Positions 25,945-33,465 of a DNA stretch of 38,624 nt are shown here, one piece after another. Position 1 is the first letter of the stretch, and each line of letters starts with the position of its first letter. The notes below the pieces were generated by a model. It was not told where the DNA came from and ran no database searches. It saw only the letters and a list, made by a program, of their open reading frames with translations. The stretch covers positions 1-38,624 of the forward strand of contig CAMDLT010000039.1 in assembly GCA_945901855.1 (NCBI GenBank). Direction: 5' to 3'. Position numbers and translations under genes: made by a program. The stretch is from Asaia bogorensis (GTDB taxonomy: Bacteria; Pseudomonadota; Alphaproteobacteria; CACIAM-22H2).

Positions 25945-27795
25945 ATGGTCGTCAAAATGGAAGGTGGGTTCCTGAACAACCTCGGTCGCGTCTACGCGAT
26001 GTACACGGGTTGCTTTCTGGCCTTCACCGTCATCATCGGCATTCTCGAATACATGGGCGTGCCGAACAAATTTCTCGGTTACATGTACGTCTTCGGCACG
26101 CTGTCGGTCTACGCGATCATCGGCGTTCTGTCGCGTACGGGCCAGCTGACCGAGTACTATGTCGCGGGCCGTTCGGTCCCGGCGTTCTACAACGGGATGG
26201 CGACGGCGTCCGACTGGATGTCGGCGGCATCGTTCATCGGCATGGCGGGCTCGCTGTATCTGGGCGGCTTCGACAGCCACGCGTTCATCATCGGCTGGAC
26301 CGGCGGCTACGTGCTGGTCTCGGTGCTGATGGCGCCGTACTTGCGCAAATTCGGCCAGTACACGGTTCCCGACTTCTTCGGGGCCCGCTACGGCGGCAAC
26401 GCGGCGCGCCTGATGGCCGTCGTGGTGCTGATCGTCGCGTCGTTCGTGTACATGGTGGCGCAGCTTGTGGGCGTGGGGATCATCACCTCGCGCTTCTTGG
26501 GCCTGTCGTTCGAAGTGGCGGTGTTCGCCGGCCTCGCGGGCATTCTGGTTTGCTCCATGATGGGCGGCATGAAGGCCGTGACCTGGACCCAGGTTGCCCA
26601 GTACATCATCCTGATCGTTGCGTACCTGATTCCGGTGACAGTGATGTCGGTGGAAGTCACGGGCGTGCCGATCCCGCAGCTGATGTACGGCCAGGCGCTC
26701 GAAAAGGTCGCGGCACTCGAAAAGAGCCTCGGCATCTTGAACGCGCACGCCAATCCGTTCTCGAACGCGCGCGGCGAGTACGAGTTCATGCGCATGGTCA
26801 ACTTCTTCGCGCTCACCTTCTGCTTGATGGTGGGCACGGCGTCGTTGCCGCACATCTTGATGCGCTACTTCACCACGCCCACCGTGCGCGAAGCTCGCTC
26901 GTCGGTCGGTTGGTCGATCTTCTTCATCTACCTGCTCTACTTCACGGCGCCGGCCTATGCGGTGTTCGCGAAGCTCGAAGTCTATCAGAACGTGATCGGC
27001 CAGCCGATCACGTCGCTGCCGGGCTGGGTTGCAGAGTGGGCGAAGATCGGTCTGGTGACGCTGCGCGACGCCAACAACGACGGCATCGTCCAGCTGGCGG
27101 AATTCCGCATCCAGCAGGACGCGATCGTGTTGGCAACGCCGGAAATCGCCGGCTTGCCGTACGTGATCGCAGGCCTGGTGGCCGCAGGGGGCCTCGCGGC
27201 CGCTCTGTCGACCGCCGACGGCTTGCTGCTCGCCATGTCGAACGCCATGTCGCACGACGTGTACTACAAGGTCATCAACCCCAAGGCCGACACCAAAACG
27301 CGCATGTTGATCAGCCGCGTGCTGCTCATCGTGCTCGCATTCTTGGGCGCTTGGGTTGCGGGCCAGCTCGGGGCAGACATTCTGTTCCTGGTGGCTTGGG
27401 CCTTCTCTATTGCCGCGTCCGGCCTGTTCGCAGGCTTGGTGCTCGGCGTGTGGTGGAAGGGTTGCAACAAACCCGGCGTGCTTGCAGGCATGATCGCGGG
27501 CTTCGGCGTGTGCATGTTCATGCTCGTCGCGTCGGAGTTCTACGGTCCGTGGCTCAAGTCGCTCCTGGGCGACAGCACCACCCTCGTGGCCGCGCGCGGT
27601 CGCCAGGTGGCGTGGCCGTTCGGGTTGAACTCGATCTCGGTCGGCATTTTCGGCATCCCGACGGCGTTCTTGATGACGATCATCGTCTCCAAGCTCACGA
27701 CGCCGCCGCCGCAAGAAATGCAGGACTTCATCGACTCGATCCGCGTCCCTTCGGGCGCGGTGAAGATGGCCGACGGCGAAGCGCCCGCGCACTAA
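25945..27795 (+). CDS. Sodium:solute symporter (ActP-like, VC_2705 subfamily)
   Basis: A 616-aa inner-membrane transporter with about 13-14 spans. The SSS-family segments YYVAGRSVPAFYNGMATASDWMSAASF and SLPHILMRYFTTPT are clear. It closely fits the VC_2705 (TIGR03648) branch related to acetate permease ActP, which takes up acetate or other short carboxylates with sodium. The DUF4212 partner and the divergent DUF294/exonuclease genes form the usual company of this branch. An AGGAG ribosome binding site lies before the ATG. A hairpin terminator follows the stop by 27 bases. Substrate is inferred, not proven. Confidence 0.92.
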   Translation: MVVKMEGGFLNNLGRVYAMYTGCFLAFTVIIGILEYMGVPNKFLGYMYVFGTLSVYAIIGVLSRTGQLTEYYVAGRSVPAFYNGMATASDWMSAASFIGMAGSLYLGGFDSHAFIIGWTGGYVLVSVLMAPYLRKFGQYTVPDFFGARYGGNAARLMAVVVLIVASFVYMVAQLVGVGIITSRFLGLSFEVAVFAGLAGILVCSMMGGMKAVTWTQVAQYIILIVAYLIPVTVMSVEVTGVPIPQLMYGQALEKVAALEKSLGILNAHANPFSNARGEYEFMRMVNFFALTFCLMVGTASLPHILMRYFTTPTVREARSSVGWSIFFIYLLYFTAPAYAVFAKLEVYQNVIGQPITSLPGWVAEWAKIGLVTLRDANNDGIVQLAEFRIQQDAIVLATPEIAGLPYVIAGLVAAGGLAAALSTADGLLLAMSNAMSHDVYYKVINPKADTKTRMLISRVLLIVLAFLGAWVAGQLGADILFLVAWAFSIAASGLFAGLVLGVWWKGCNKPGVLAGMIAGFGVCMFMLVASEFYGPWLKSLLGDSTTLVAARGRQVAWPFGLNSISVGIFGIPTAFLMTIIVSKLTTPPPQEMQDFIDSIRVPSGAVKMADGEAPAH

Positions 27796-27822
27796 GCGCA
27801 GGCGTCCAGCTTAAACAAACGG

Positions 27823-27857
27823 AAGGGCGGGACCGCAAGGTTCCGCCCTTTTTCTTT
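27823..27857 (+). terminator. Intrinsic terminator after the symporter gene
   Basis: Arms AAGGGCGGGACC and GGTTCCGCCCTT pair over 12 bp (including one G-T pair) around a GCAA tetraloop and are followed by TTTCTTT. This is a textbook intrinsic terminator on the plus strand. Confidence 0.9.
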
Positions 27858-27890
27858 GCCAAAACCGAAAAATCGGGTAGACCGGAACGC

Positions 27891-28223
27891 ATGTCGGGCA
27901 GCAACAATTTCGTCTTCGCGTATCCGATCTTTTTCGCGTTCGTGTACGGCGTTGCCATCGTGCAATGGACGTGCGTCGGGCGCTTCATGCTCGGCGCCAT
28001 TCTGCCGCACAACTCGCCCAACTATATCTGGCGCTGGTTCCGTCTGCTGACCGATTGGGTCATGTACGCGATGCGTTTCGTGACGCCGCTTTACGTGCGC
28101 CCGGTCTGGGTTCCGCTGATCGCGTTTTTTTGGCTCGGGCTGCTGCGTCTGGTAGGCTCGATGGTGCTGTTCAAGATGGGGCTCGCCCCCATGCTGTCCG
28201 GCACCGGGGCCGAGGGCGGCTAG
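27891..28223 (+). CDS. Small membrane protein, unknown
   Basis: A 110-aa protein with an N-terminal span (about 8-35, FVFAYPIFFAFVYGVAIVQW), an amphipathic Trp/Arg-rich middle (NYIWRWFRLLTDWVMYAMRF) and a second span near 72-95. The layout recalls YggT-type small membrane proteins but no diagnostic motif is found. It begins 33 bases after the symporter terminator and is followed by a second small membrane gene after four bases. Function unknown. Confidence 0.7.
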   Translation: MSGSNNFVFAYPIFFAFVYGVAIVQWTCVGRFMLGAILPHNSPNYIWRWFRLLTDWVMYAMRFVTPLYVRPVWVPLIAFFWLGLLRLVGSMVLFKMGLAPMLSGTGAEGG

Positions 28224-28227
28224 CGCC

Positions 28228-28545
28228 ATGGAGCCGCGCAAGCTGTTTGCGATCGCCCTCGCGGTCAGCCTCGCCAACGGCACGCTGTCGCCCTGGCTGC
28301 CGTGGATTGCGTTCTTTTTGCCGTTCTTTTTGCCCGAAATCATCCCGCTGACGCGCGAGACCGTGTTTTACGGCGCCTCGTTCCTGCTCGGCATGGGTAC
28401 GCTGATCGCAGGGGGCGTTGCGGCGGCGATTTACGAAGGGCTGCGCGGCCAGACCGAACCCAGCGAACGCTCGATGCAAATCTGGATCGGCGGCTGCGTG
28501 CTGCTGTCCACGCCTGCCATCTTGCGTATCGTCGGCCTCTGGTAA
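28228..28545 (+). CDS. Small membrane protein, unknown
   Basis: A 105-aa protein with three hydrophobic segments: about 6-35 (including a WLPWIAFFLPFFLPEIIP stretch), 47-68 and 86-103. A short charged loop, YEGLRGQTEPSERSMQIW, separates the last two. No family recognised. It follows the preceding small membrane gene by four bases, so both are probably made from one transcript and may form a complex. Confidence 0.7.
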   Translation: MEPRKLFAIALAVSLANGTLSPWLPWIAFFLPFFLPEIIPLTRETVFYGASFLLGMGTLIAGGVAAAIYEGLRGQTEPSERSMQIWIGGCVLLSTPAILRIVGLW

Positions 28546-28597
28546 AACGCCCGTTCCTCCCCTAACCTTCCAAACGAGGGTCGGGGGGCCTTGCGCC

Positions 28598-28990
28598 ATG
28601 GATGAACTGGACCGCGTGCGGGCGATGGCATGGATTTCCATCGGGCGCGCGTGCGCCTTCGGCATGCTCGCCATCGCGATGGTCAGTTTCAGCTTGGTGG
28701 CGTGGCCGCATATCGCGTTCAAGCTCGCGGCGCTCGGCTGCACGCTTGCGACCGCCATTCTGGTGCTGAAGGGCGAGCGCGCGCCCCGCACATCCTACAA
28801 ATCGACCGAAGTGTGGATCATGCTGGAGCGCCATGTCGACGTGCCCGAGGCGCATGTGCATCGCCTGATCACGGGCGCGTTGCAGGACACCTACCGCCAG
28901 TTCGCGCTGGCGGCGGCGGCGTTGGCGACGGGCTTTTGGCTGCTGGCGCTCGTCGCGTGGCTGTTTCACACGCCCCGCGTATTGACATAG
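28598..28990 (+). CDS. Small membrane protein, unknown
   Basis: A 130-aa protein with two N-terminal spans (about 12-35 and 37-56), a soluble loop (KSTEVWIMLERHVDVPEAHV) and one C-terminal span (about 102-123). No family recognised. It is the last of three small membrane genes in a row, 52 bases after the second. Its 3' end overlaps the gluconolactonase-like gene on the other strand by 25 bases, so the two genes cannot have a terminator between them. Confidence 0.65.
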   Translation: MDELDRVRAMAWISIGRACAFGMLAIAMVSFSLVAWPHIAFKLAALGCTLATAILVLKGERAPRTSYKSTEVWIMLERHVDVPEAHVHRLITGALQDTYRQFALAAAALATGFWLLALVAWLFHTPRVLT

Positions 28991-29892
28991 AGCGCATACA
29001 GCGACTGGCTGGCCGCCATGAACAGGCGGTTTTTGCGCAAGCCCCCGAAACACAGATTGGCGCAGCGCTCGGGCAAATGGATCTGGCCGATGGCGGTGCC
29101 GTCGGGCGCAAAGACGCGCACGCCGTTCAAGCCCGGCGCCATGCCCCACCCCGCCCACACATTGCCGTCGACATCGCAGCGAATGCCGTCGGGCGTGCCC
29201 GCGCCGCAATCGGCAAAGCGCCGCTTGTTGGCGAGTTTCGTTCCCGCCGCCACGACATCGTAGACGAACAGATTGCGCGGCCGCGCGGCCGACTCGACGA
29301 CGTAAAGCAGCTTTTCGTCGGGCGAAAAACACAGCCCGTTGGGCCCGTCGATGCCGTCGGCCACGACCGACAAAGCGCCGCTCGCAGGATCGATCCTGTA
29401 GAACGCCATCGGCGTTTGCGAGGCGCCGGGCGCGCCCTCGTAGTCGCCGCCGATGCCGAAGATGGGATCGCTGAACCAGACCGAGCCGTCGGATTTGACG
29501 ACGACGTCGTTGGGCGAGTTCAAGCGCTTGCCCTCGAAATTGTCGGCGAGCACCGTGACGCTGCCGTCATGTTCGGTGCGCGTCACGCGGCGGGTCAGAT
29601 GCTCGCACGAGACGAGGCGCCCTTGGCGGTCGCGCGCATGGCCGTTCGAATTGTTGGACGGCTGGCGATAGACCGATAGCGCGTTCGTGCCCGCATCCAG
29701 GCGCAGGATGCGGTCGTTGGGAATGTCGCTCCACAAAACGCAGTTCTGGTCGCCGAACCACACCGGTCCCTCCGACCAGCGCATGCCCGTGGCCAGCCGT
29801 TCGACGGCCGCATGGAACAGCACGTATTTGGCAAAACGCGGGTCGAGCGTTTCGACGCGCGCATCGGGATAGGTTTCGCTTTGCTGCCACAT
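28966..29892 (-). CDS. SMP-30/gluconolactonase-family protein
   Basis: A 308-aa six-bladed beta-propeller of the SMP-30/gluconolactonase family. Motifs include WSEGPVWFGDQNCVLWSDIP with a metal-binding Glu, NSPNDVVVKSDGSVWFSDP with the metal Asn, and DGPNGLCFSPDEKLLYV with another metal Asn. It probably hydrolyses a sugar lactone or similar ester in the cytoplasm, as no signal peptide is present. Its first 30 codons recur, decayed, near 31.7 kb, so the gene start was part of a duplicated segment. Confidence 0.88.
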   Translation of the reverse strand: MWQQSETYPDARVETLDPRFAKYVLFHAAVERLATGMRWSEGPVWFGDQNCVLWSDIPNDRILRLDAGTNALSVYRQPSNNSNGHARDRQGRLVSCEHLTRRVTRTEHDGSVTVLADNFEGKRLNSPNDVVVKSDGSVWFSDPIFGIGGDYEGAPGASQTPMAFYRIDPASGALSVVADGIDGPNGLCFSPDEKLLYVVESAARPRNLFVYDVVAAGTKLANKRRFADCGAGTPDGIRCDVDGNVWAGWGMAPGLNGVRVFAPDGTAIGQIHLPERCANLCFGGLRKNRLFMAASQSLYALYVNTRGV

Positions 29893-29985
29893 GCGGGGGT
29901 CTCCCTTTTTTTCGGCCGGTTCGCCGGTGTCGTTGAGGATATGTTAACCGGTTCCGGGGTTTGCTGAAGGCGGAAAAGGACCGCC

Positions 29986-30978
29986 ATGGCTGCCGATGCC
30001 AAACCCGCCGGAATTTCGCCCGAAGCCGCCGTCCTGCTGCGCGGCAGCGACGCGCCGACGCATTTTGCCTTCGAACATAAACTGTTCCAGGCACAAGGCG
30101 CCGTCTTCCGGGTCGACGAAACCAACGGCCACCCCTGCTTGGCGGTCGATCTTGGCGACGTGGTCGCCAATATGGATCTGGACGCGATCGGTGCGGGCTT
30201 CGGCATCGAGCCTGCGAGCGCCGATGCGCACATGCTCGAACTCGTGCGCCGGGCGCTCGAACATGTCGAGCGCGTGGCGCCGGGCGACCCGATTCCCTCG
30301 GAGATTCTGGACGGCGCCGCATCGTGGAAGATCGGGCCCCATCATCTGCTCGTGGCCGAGGGGCGGATTTCCCAATCCTTGATCGCCTGGATGGGGGGCA
30401 GCCAGGACGATCGGCTGTCGCCGGGGGAATTGGCGCGCCTGGCGGCCGATCCTGCGACCAAAGCGCGCCTGCGCGAAGCGTTCGGCAGATTGGCCGAGCG
30501 CATGGGCCTGCCGCCGTCGCGCAAGGGCGAGGTGCTGGGCCGCGTGGCGACGCTGGCCAAGGAGCTGTCCTATATCGAGGCGCTGCGCGAGCGGCTGGGC
30601 GAGATCGAGCGTTTGCGCGCCAAGACGACGGAGCTGCGCCGCCAGTACCGTACCGACAAAAGAAACGCCGAGGAGATCGACCGCGCGCTGAAACTGATGG
30701 CGCCACCGCTCAAAAAATTCGCGCAGCGTTTCGACGAACTCGATGCGCAAACCGGCGAGACGGCGAACGTGATGCCGAACCTGACCGCCGCGATCGCCTT
30801 CATCCGCCAGGCGCGCGACGAACTGCGCAGGGAATTCCGCCTCTGGGAACCGCAGTTGGAATTGTGGCGCGATCTTGCGCCCGTCCGCAGCGCCAAGGCC
30901 GAGCGCGCGGTCGTCTATCTGTACCGCTTTCTGGCGCGCCAATATCCTGCCGACCAACTATGGACATCGCACGCATGA
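29986..30978 (+). CDS. Hypothetical protein, paralogue 1 of a duplicated pair
   Basis: A 330-aa soluble protein with no family that I recognise. The N-terminal third looks globular (THFAFEHKLFQAQGAVFRVD, PCLAVDLGDVVANMDLDAIG). The second half is helical and rich in charged heptads (ALRERLGEIERLRAKTTELR), which suggests coiled coils. Its stop codon overlaps the start of a PilZ gene (ATGA), so the products are coupled. A second copy at 31902-32894 has the same length and 30 of 42 identical residues in the best segment I compared. A c-di-GMP-linked role is inferred from the PilZ partner only. Confidence 0.8.
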   Translation: MAADAKPAGISPEAAVLLRGSDAPTHFAFEHKLFQAQGAVFRVDETNGHPCLAVDLGDVVANMDLDAIGAGFGIEPASADAHMLELVRRALEHVERVAPGDPIPSEILDGAASWKIGPHHLLVAEGRISQSLIAWMGGSQDDRLSPGELARLAADPATKARLREAFGRLAERMGLPPSRKGEVLGRVATLAKELSYIEALRERLGEIERLRAKTTELRRQYRTDKRNAEEIDRALKLMAPPLKKFAQRFDELDAQTGETANVMPNLTAAIAFIRQARDELRREFRLWEPQLELWRDLAPVRSAKAERAVVYLYRFLARQYPADQLWTSHA

Positions 30979-31355
30979 AAAAGCCCAAAGAACCGCTCGA
31001 TCGGCGGCGCGAACCGCGCTTCGACGTGGCGAGCGGCGCCATGACGCAAGCCGACGCGCCCGCCGCCGACGGGCATGCCTGTTTGGATTGGAGCCGCACG
31101 GGCTTTCGCGTCGCGGCCCAGACCGCGGACGGCCGCAACATGCTGCCCGAAGAAGGTGCCGGGCCGTTTGCAGTCGCGCTGCGCATCCGGGCGGCCATTG
31201 GGCACATATCGGTAAAGGGTACGGGCACGATCGTGCGCCGGACAGACGATTTTATTGCCGGCACCTGGACGCTTAGCGACCCCAGCGGCCCCCATGCGGA
31301 GATGGCGGCAGCGATCCTCGACGCGTTCATGGAAGCGGGGCCGGGCGCGGCATAA
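30975..31355 (+). CDS. PilZ-domain protein, paralogue 1
   Basis: A 126-aa single PilZ domain, the common c-di-GMP receptor. The two ligand motifs are present: RREPRF (RxxxR, about residues 11-16) and DWSRTGF (D-x-S-x-x-G). There is no membrane segment or extra domain. The start ATG overlaps the stop of the 330-aa gene, so the two proteins probably act together. A slightly upstream ATG (30960) is possible but lies deeper in the previous gene. The second copy at 32891-33259 has the same motifs. Confidence 0.88.
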   Translation: MKKPKEPLDRRREPRFDVASGAMTQADAPAADGHACLDWSRTGFRVAAQTADGRNMLPEEGAGPFAVALRIRAAIGHISVKGTGTIVRRTDDFIAGTWTLSDPSGPHAEMAAAILDAFMEAGPGAA

Positions 31356-31373
31356 ACAAATCCGCGCCTCCGG

Positions 31374-31446
31374 TGGGCCCGGCAGGATTCGAACCTGCGA
31401 CAACACCGTTATGAGCGGCGGGTTCTAACCGCTGAACTACGGGCCC
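31374..31446 (-). tRNA. tRNA with CAT anticodon (probably Ile2, possibly Met)
   Basis: Read on the minus strand, 73 bases fold into a full cloverleaf: acceptor GGGCCCG/CGGGCCC, D-stem GTTC/GAAC with an 8-base loop, anticodon stem CGCCG/CGGTG with loop CTCATAA, T-stem GCAGG/CCTGC with loop TTCGAAT, and discriminator A. The CCA end is not fully encoded (ACCG). The CAT anticodon with the short D-loop resembles the lysidine-modified Ile tRNA (decoding ATA), but an elongator Met tRNA cannot be excluded by eye. The genome should have TilS if it is Ile2. Confidence 0.9.
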
Positions 31447-31671
31447 TTCCGGCGCGCGGAAGCGACTGTTGTAGCGGAGCAAGCGTGCGGCGCCAAGGGC
31501 GCCGCAATCCGTCCTATTTCGTTCGAGTTTGCTCTGTCGGTCTGCACTTGGCACTTCGTATCGCAAAGCTGCAACCGCCCCGCCCGCCCCCTGCAGCGAC
31601 TCCAAGCGCATTGGCCCTTGCCGTCGACGGGACGCGGGCCGCGCCTTGGATGTGCGACGCTTGATCCAGGC
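31447..31671. other. Gap between the two duplicated copies
   Basis: Apart from the inverted repeat at 31487-31505 I see no gene here. It is the spacer between the tRNA flank of copy A and the start of homology in copy B, and probably holds the tRNA promoter. Confidence 0.5.
31487..31505. repeat. Perfect GC-rich inverted repeat upstream of the tRNA
   Basis: Arms GCGGCGCC and GGCGCCGC flank AAG. It lies 40 bases 5' of the tRNA start on the minus strand. It could be a terminator for an older upstream transcript or an operator; no T-run follows on either strand. Confidence 0.4.
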
Positions 31672-31771
31672 GTCCTTGTCGATCAACCGCCGCATGGAAA
31701 TGCATAATTTTTGCAAAACGCGAATCGAGCGCGACGCGCGGATCGAGAAGAGTTTCGCTTTGCCGCCACAT
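31672..31771 (-). pseudogene. Gluconolactonase 5' stub (copy B)
   Basis: About 33 codons translate as MWRQSETLLDPRVALDSRFA then KIMHFHAAVDRQ, matching the start of the intact protein (MWQQSETYPDARVETLDPRF then AKYVLFHAAVERL). The match stops abruptly, and what follows in frame is unrelated to the propeller. This is a truncated duplicate, not a functional gene. Confidence 0.8.
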
Positions 31772-31901
31772 GGCGTTTCTCTTGCCAACTTTTTGCTAGG
31801 ATCGGATAAGCTCCATTGTCGCCGCGCACGGATCGGTTTAGCAATGCGCAGGCAGCGTATTGAAGGTTTCCTGACAAGTTTACCGCTTTGATGGCAGTTT
31901 G

Positions 31902-32894
31902 ATGGCGATTACAACTCTCAGAAACGAAGCGCAACCAGATCCTGCAGCTTCGCCGCGCGGCGCCGACGGGCCGACGCATTTCGTCTTCGAACATCGGCTT
32001 TTCGCGGTCAAAGGGGCGATGTTCGAAACCGCCGAGGCGACCGGCACGATGTGCCTTGCGGTCGACCTTGGGGACATCGTGGCGCATATCGATCTCGACG
32101 CGATCGCCAACAGCTTCGGCATTGCGGCCGACTCCCAAGACGCGCAGATGCTCGAACTGGTCCGCCGCGCGCTTGCACACGTCAAGCGCATCGCGCCCGG
32201 CGACGCGATCCCATCCGAGATACTGGACGGGACCGCATCGTGGCACATCGAGCCGCGCCATCTGCTGCTCTCGCAGGGGCGAATCTGCGCTTCGCTGCTG
32301 GCCTGGATAGGCGAGCGACACGGCCACGCGCTGGAGCCGTCGGCGCTGATGAAGCTCGCTGCCGATCCGCAGGCGAAGGCAAGCCTGCGCGAGGCCTTCG
32401 ACAGACTCGCGGCACATCTGGGGCTGCCGCCTGCGCGCACGGGCGAAGTGCTCGGCCGCGTGGCCACGCTCGCCAAAGAGCTTGCCTATATCGAGGCGCT
32501 GCGCGAGCGGCTTGCCGCGATCGAGGGCGTGCGCACCACGCTGCGCCAGCTCTTCCGCCTGTATCGCGGCCGACACCAGACCGCCGGCGAGATCGAGCGC
32601 GCATTGAAACTCATGACGCCGCCGCTGGCGCGTCTTGCCGCGCGCTTCGACAATCTCGACAGCCAGACCGCCGAGACCGCCAACGTGATGCCCAATCTGC
32701 CGACCGCCATCGCCTTCATCCGCACGGCGCGCGACGAATTGCGCGGCGAGTTCCTCAAATGGGAACCGACGGTCGAATCGTGGCGCTCCGTGGCGCCCGT
32801 GCGCAGCGAGCGTGCCGAGCGCGCAATCATGCAGATATACGGATTTCTTGCGCGCACCTATCCGGTGGCGAAGGAATGGGCGAAACACGTATGA
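31902..32894 (+). CDS. Hypothetical protein, paralogue 2 of a duplicated pair
   Basis: A 330-aa soluble protein, the same length as the product of 29986-30978 and similar throughout; segments such as MLELVRRAL, IPSEILDG, GEVLGRVATLAKEL and ETANVMPNL are shared exactly. The first 20 residues differ. Both copies keep an open frame despite many substitutions, so both are probably under selection. I choose the ATG at 31902; a TTG sits directly before it. The stop overlaps the second PilZ start as ATGA, as in copy A. No known family; helical C-terminal half. Confidence 0.8.
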   Translation: MAITTLRNEAQPDPAASPRGADGPTHFVFEHRLFAVKGAMFETAEATGTMCLAVDLGDIVAHIDLDAIANSFGIAADSQDAQMLELVRRALAHVKRIAPGDAIPSEILDGTASWHIEPRHLLLSQGRICASLLAWIGERHGHALEPSALMKLAADPQAKASLREAFDRLAAHLGLPPARTGEVLGRVATLAKELAYIEALRERLAAIEGVRTTLRQLFRLYRGRHQTAGEIERALKLMTPPLARLAARFDNLDSQTAETANVMPNLPTAIAFIRTARDELRGEFLKWEPTVESWRSVAPVRSERAERAIMQIYGFLARTYPVAKEWAKHV

Positions 32895-33259
32895 CCGACG
32901 CAACCGACCGCCGACACGAACCGCGCTACGAGGTGGCACGCGGCAGCCTGGTGCCTGCAGGCATCTTCGGCGCTGGCGCGCATGCATGCCTCGATTGGAG
33001 CCGCACGGGCTTTCGCATCGCCGCCGCCGCCGCGGGCGGGTCCGACGCGCTGCCGACCGACGGCACGCCGTTCGATTTCGATCTTGCGGTCGAGGGTGCC
33101 CTTGGCAGCATCGGCGTCAAAGGCACGGCGCGCATCGTGCGGCGCACGTCGGAATTCGTGGCCGGGACCTGGACCTTGCGCAACCCAACCGGCCCCAACG
33201 CCGGCATTGCCGCCCTGGTGCTCCTCGCGTTCCTCGAAACGGGACCGGGCGAGACCTAA
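32891..33259 (+). CDS. PilZ-domain protein, paralogue 2
   Basis: A 122-aa single PilZ domain. The c-di-GMP motifs are HEPRYEV preceded by Arg (RRHEPR, RxxxR) and DWSRTGF, identical in key residues to the first copy. The start overlaps the preceding gene stop (ATGA). The segment RIVRRTSEFVAGTWTLRNPTGP parallels the copy A segment TIVRRTDDFIAGTWTLSDPSGP, which shows common origin. Retained motifs suggest it still binds c-di-GMP. Confidence 0.88.
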   Translation: MTDATDRRHEPRYEVARGSLVPAGIFGAGAHACLDWSRTGFRIAAAAAGGSDALPTDGTPFDFDLAVEGALGSIGVKGTARIVRRTSEFVAGTWTLRNPTGPNAGIAALVLLAFLETGPGET

Positions 33260-33277
33260 ACAAATCCGTGCCGCCGG

Positions 33278-33322
33278 TGGACCCGACAGGATTCGAACCT
33301 GGGAAAATACCGGTAGGAGCGG
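33278..33322 (-). pseudogene. tRNA remnant (3' half) in copy B
   Basis: On the minus strand the sequence CAGGTTCGAATCCTG followed by TCGGGTCCACC equals the T-arm and 3' acceptor half of the intact tRNA at 31374-31446, with a few changes. The D-arm and 5' acceptor strand are absent: about 28 bases are deleted, after which the flank (GCGACTGTT) resumes. The anticodon loop is also changed, so no functional tRNA can form. Confidence 0.8.
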
Positions 33323-33364
33323 CGCGCGGGCGCGACTGTTACAGCGAAGCGCCAAGCAGATCGC

Positions 33365-33460
33365 AAAAATAAGGGGAGGCATCCCCCACTCGCCCTTGCG
33401 GACGAGGGGGTAAGCCCGCAGTGGATAAACCACTTACCGTGGTTTCCCAACCGACTCCCA
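33365..33460 (-). ncRNA. tracrRNA (minus strand, upstream of cas9)
   Basis: An anti-repeat lies at 33436-33460. Its plus strand equals the crRNA-sense repeat at 23 of 24 positions from repeat base 2 to 25 (one mismatch at base 14), so the minus-strand RNA pairs with the 5' part of each repeat. Next on the minus strand come a small hairpin AGTGG/CCACT (33420-33434) beside the duplex, as expected of a nexus, and a GC-rich hairpin with a GCAA loop (33383-33410). The RNA ends in TTATTTTT (33365-33372). Predicted length is about 96 nt. The 5' end follows from the promoter below. Confidence 0.85.
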
Positions 33461-33465
33461 AAACG

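Larger units (their letters stand above)
29800..31475. repeat. Tandem duplication, copy A (intact)
   Basis: This segment runs from the 5' end of the gluconolactonase gene through the 330-aa gene, the PilZ gene and the tRNA, and on into the tRNA 5' flank (GCGACTGTTGTAGCGG). The same order and sequence-level similarity recur at about 31672-33357. Ends are approximate and read by eye. Confidence 0.75.
31672..33357. repeat. Tandem duplication, copy B (decayed)
   Basis: Same order as copy A: gluconolactonase stub, 330-aa gene, PilZ gene, tRNA remnant, and the flank CGCGACTGTTACAGCG. The two protein genes are intact. The right end lies directly beside the tracrRNA terminator of the CRISPR locus. 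Limits are approximate. Confidence 0.75.

Noticed and set aside
33278-33322. Second functional tRNA
   Set aside because: Only the T-arm and 3' acceptor side remain; the D-arm and 5' acceptor side are deleted.
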